Translations under genes and position numbers: made by a program
Part shown: positions 61,159 through 64,000 of the stretch, piece after piece
Numbering within the stretch: the stretch's first letter is position 1
How the letters are laid out: the number at the start of each line of letters is the position of its first letter
Notes under the pieces: generated by a model
Told to the model about the DNA's origin: nothing
The model's input: only the letters and a program-made list of their open reading frames with translations
Database searches by the model: none
Assembly (NCBI RefSeq): GCF_018143015.1
Contig: NC_054749.1
Location: forward strand, 34,552,500 to 34,616,499
Origin: Lytechinus variegatus
Taxonomy: Eukaryota > Echinodermata > Echinoidea > Temnopleuroida > Toxopneustidae
DNA length: 64,000 nucleotides
Reading direction: 5' to 3'

Positions 61159-63423
61159 TTATGGATCCTCATGGAAACCCAATGAGAAGTTTGCAGCAAG
61201 GCGGAAGCGGGTACGTCCCCTCAAGATGTCACGCCTCGGTGACGAAGCAGCAGATGATGGCAGAGAGCACGCCTGGCGCTGAAGATGGTGGGGTACCTCG
61301 CCGTCATCACCACCCTGATCCACGCAGAAGGAGGTGGAGGCTGAGTGGGGTACGGAGGCTGGTCCCGACTGAAGGGCGTGGCCCGGTAGAGGGGCGCAGA
61401 GGTCTGGAGGTAGCTGGCTTACGCTGAAGCGGGTTTGGTTTGGTAGAAGATGAATAAGGCTCATGAGATCGATGTGTTCTATCTTCTCCTGGTCACCAGA
61501 TGCACTCTGGACATCTACAGAGAGAGAGAGATATGAGTAGTCTTGCAATTATTTGTGAAATGTTCAATTTTTACATCCTTATATGCAAGAAGATGCTCAT
61601 TATTCATCCAGAAAGTCCAAAGGCATCAATAAATATTCTCCACCTTCAAAAATGCATCGACATGAATGTTAAAATCCACTTCATTGTACAACCATAATTT
61701 CCGTATAGAGGCATTTAAATTATTTTGACTAGGTTGGGAAATAAATTAGCAAGTGTTCAATTTCATGATGTTTGCACCAATTTCATTACTACCATAATAA
61801 TAAATAAATATCAGTTGAAGTGGAGATCCAGCAAAATCAATTTGCAAAGTTTTCAAAATGAAATCAGGAAAGCAAACTAGGTTTAAGAATATCAATGAAG
61901 GGCAAACTTTCAACGCCTTGCCTATCACCTTCAGATACGCTGCATAAAGCAAAGTGTTATCAACCAGCTAGGGAAACAACTAAAATCTCCTTACCTTTAC
62001 ATGGAGAAAACTTAGGGCTGTTGAAGCTGATGAGATCCTTGGGAGCTGGCGGAGGAAGAGGAGCCTCAGCGAGGGTGGGCTCCAGGTAAGGAGCTTGGTC
62101 AGCAGGAGCCACTGCTCCACCAGATAGGAGATCACATGGAGCAGACTCGGCAGGAGGGCTGGATCCCTTGGCTCCATCAGACTCTGTGGTTTAGGAGAAG
62201 AGGGATCCATCATATTTGGATTGCAACCGATTCAAATCGATCTTAACTTTGTCTTGTAAATAAAAGGTTAAGAGTGAGAGTGATAAGGCGTCCACTCATT
62301 TCTAATTTCTAATTTCCTTCAGCAAGAAATTGATCCACAATGTGCTGCACTCAACCCAGGTGAGGTAAATGGGTACCTGGCAGGAATTTATTCCTTGAAA
62401 CGCAGCGCGCGTAACAGCTGCACTGCTAAAGCCAGGGTAATTATGCTGCATATACTGTAGTGCGCTTAGAGTCTTCTTACAAAGTAAGTATTATGCGCTA
62501 TATAAGCAAGTATAATTATATTAATTGTATTTTTTTTTATAAATCACCTGTTTATTGATAAATCATATAACAAAGGTAATAAACATATAAACCCAGGATA
62601 TCAGTTCTTGTCCAACGAGATACAGGGTAACATGACATAGGTGTGAACATAACATTGTAACAGATACATGAACGAAACATAAGTATAAACATTGTACAAA
62701 TACAAGACACGAGTGAAGTGCGCAATTCAGGAAGAAACTCATTGGAAATCTGTAAATTCATTGCGTATTTGAACAATTTTGATATTCAATTAATTCATCA
62801 TAAATGTGAGCCAGATAAATTTGAGTACATTTTACAAGTAATGATCATAATTCATGCATAAGTGCAGGTATCCAATGAAGACAATTTCAATGAGTGAATA
62901 ATCAAAAAGAAATGATAGAAATTATTATTTTTTTAATCATTAATTATTATTTCATAACTTCATAATAGAAATCAGATCTAAATTATTTTTCTGACCTTTT
63001 TGTTGTATGATTTTAAGTTTAAAACAGTTTTCCCCCAATACACAATTATTTGAATCCCATGCTAGTACTATTATCTACTGAAATCATTGTATGATTTTAA
63101 GTTTAAAACAGTTTTCCCCAATACACAATTATTTGAATCCCATGCTAGTACTATTATCTACTGAAATCTCACTTATGCATGACTCAATCAACCAACTGTT
63201 TCTCATTTATATGTGAATATTTTTTTAAGTGTATATACAATCTTCAAATGTAAATAATATTCAATGTAAACTTTGCACAATTAGTCTTCGGACTACAGCA
63301 TTGTATTCTGTTTTATATCTAATAAACCGAATTGAATTGAATGAAGATAAATCTGCTCACCTGAGGTAGAATTACTTGAGGATGTCTTTCCACTTTCCTT
63401 TTCACTCGTTGTTGAACTTGGTG
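61159..63423 (-). CDS. unrecognised gene, last three coding exons (C-terminus)
   Basis: Exons 63361-63423, 61995-62183 and 61159-61514 all have GT/AG borders and share the same phase. They read without a stop for about 202 residues to TAA at 61159. The first exon is Ser/Thr-rich (SEKESGKTSSSNSTS). The second is Pro/Ala-rich with CDLLSGG and PKDLISFNSPKFSP. The third starts DVQSASGDQEKIEHIDLMSL and then turns into a Ser/His/Pro-rich tail ending NFSLGFHEDP. DLL and DLI-F motifs in a disordered tail recall clathrin-adaptor binding proteins, but no domain is visible and I do not assign a function. The 5' part lies beyond the right edge. Introns hold an 84 bp tandem duplication, a LINE tail and a SINE. 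The last exon is less certain to be in its true frame along its whole length, because a second minus-strand frame is also partly open. Confidence 0.65.
62285..62525 (+). mobile_element. SINE-like repeat
   Basis: It carries GCACTCAACCCAGGTGAGG and GGGTACCTGGCAGGAAT, then CGCGCGTAACAGCTGCACTGC, and ends TATTATGCGCTATATAAGC with a short AT tail. It shares its central block with the copy at 1290-1350. Confidence 0.55.
63003..63169. repeat. 84 bp tandem duplication
   Basis: TTGTATGATTTTAAGTTTAA ... TTATCTACTGAAATC occurs twice in direct succession, with a one-base difference in a C run. It lies in an intron of the right-hand gene and is recent. Confidence 0.95.
63190..63345 (+). mobile_element. 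LINE 3' tail
   Basis: It ends TCTAATAAACCGAATTGAATTGAATG, the typical repeating 3' tail of CR1/L2-like elements. Only the 3' UTR survives. Confidence 0.55.
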
Positions 63424-64000
63424 CTGAAAATGAATAATATATGATGCAAGAAATACATTAGTACTAACCTTTTATATTTCTTTTGACATTGAAGGAATAA
63501 TTCCAGTTATAACAGCAAATCAAGATAAAGGCAGATTCACATGGAAAATAATGAAATGCATTTCAATTGAAATATGGCCAATGTAAAAACATTTTGGATC
63601 ATTTCATTCAAATTCATTGATTGTGTGCTATGAATAACAAATATTCCCCAGTATTATGTTCTAGATAACATTACATTTTGTATAAAACATTTTCATAATC
63701 TTTGCTTCAAATTTCTTTCAGTCATAAAGCCATAAACACATCAGCCATTTCATCAAATTGGCTGCACATAAATATCATCAGACATCTACATATATGTAGG
63801 ACTACATATCAGAAGTTCGAAATGTAGCTTTTATAGCTGGTAATAATTAAATATTATACAACTCCCAAGAATGTTCTGTAATTTGATTGGTCCAAATCGG
63901 ATTAGGCTTGGGACTTTCGGGTTTTTTTCTTTTCGGGTACCCGTGGTAATTTTCGGGCGGGTACCCGGGTACCCGAAAATCATGTCGCTCGAAATATGAC

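Overview
The window is animal nuclear DNA. It is AT-rich and intron-rich, with many TACATGTA runs, long G or C tracts and dense small inverted-repeat transposons. The style, together with a roughly 600 bp family whose ends read AAGTCCACCCC, points to an echinoid (sea urchin). That taxon is an inference. No rRNA, tRNA, CRISPR or bacterial-type feature was seen.

Three host genes can be supported. (1) A nudE-family gene (NDE1/NDEL1) lies on the minus strand. Its start codon is at 21530 and its first four coding exons end at 1692; the rest lies off the left edge. (2) NDUFA3, the 84-residue complex I subunit, is complete on the plus strand (45350-51212, four exons). (3) The 3' end of an unrecognised minus-strand gene, rich in Ser, Pro, DLL and DLI, has three exons (61159-63423). 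It is followed by a transposon-poor stretch of about 7.5 kb that is probably its 3' UTR. NDE1 and NDUFA3 are head to head, with their start codons about 24 kb apart, and that gap is almost entirely mobile DNA.

The gap holds four things in order. At 22.3-22.7 kb is a 5'-truncated LINE tail. At 23.38-25.79 kb is an unusual 2.4 kb element with arrays of the motif CCCACAAATGTAATAA in both inverted ends and, inside, about 24 copies of a GGGTCTGGAAAAAAGAC unit that switch orientation. Small MITEs follow. From 27.36 to 45.30 kb lies an 18 kb PIF/Harbinger DNA transposon with matching ends. It carries a five-exon DDE transposase with no break (351 aa, plus strand) and a ten-exon Myb/SANT-like partner gene (minus strand). 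In the partner gene one 84-bp symmetric exon has been tandemly amplified. The right end of the transposon stops 53 bp before the NDUFA3 start codon.

The NDE1 introns (1.7-21.4 kb) hold a second set of elements: the AAGTCCACC family, hAT-like MITEs with target duplications, three elements capped by G/C tracts, a 687 bp foldback whose arms look like promoter plus splice donor, and a broken coding relic flanked by repeated TGTAACACCGTGAC motifs.
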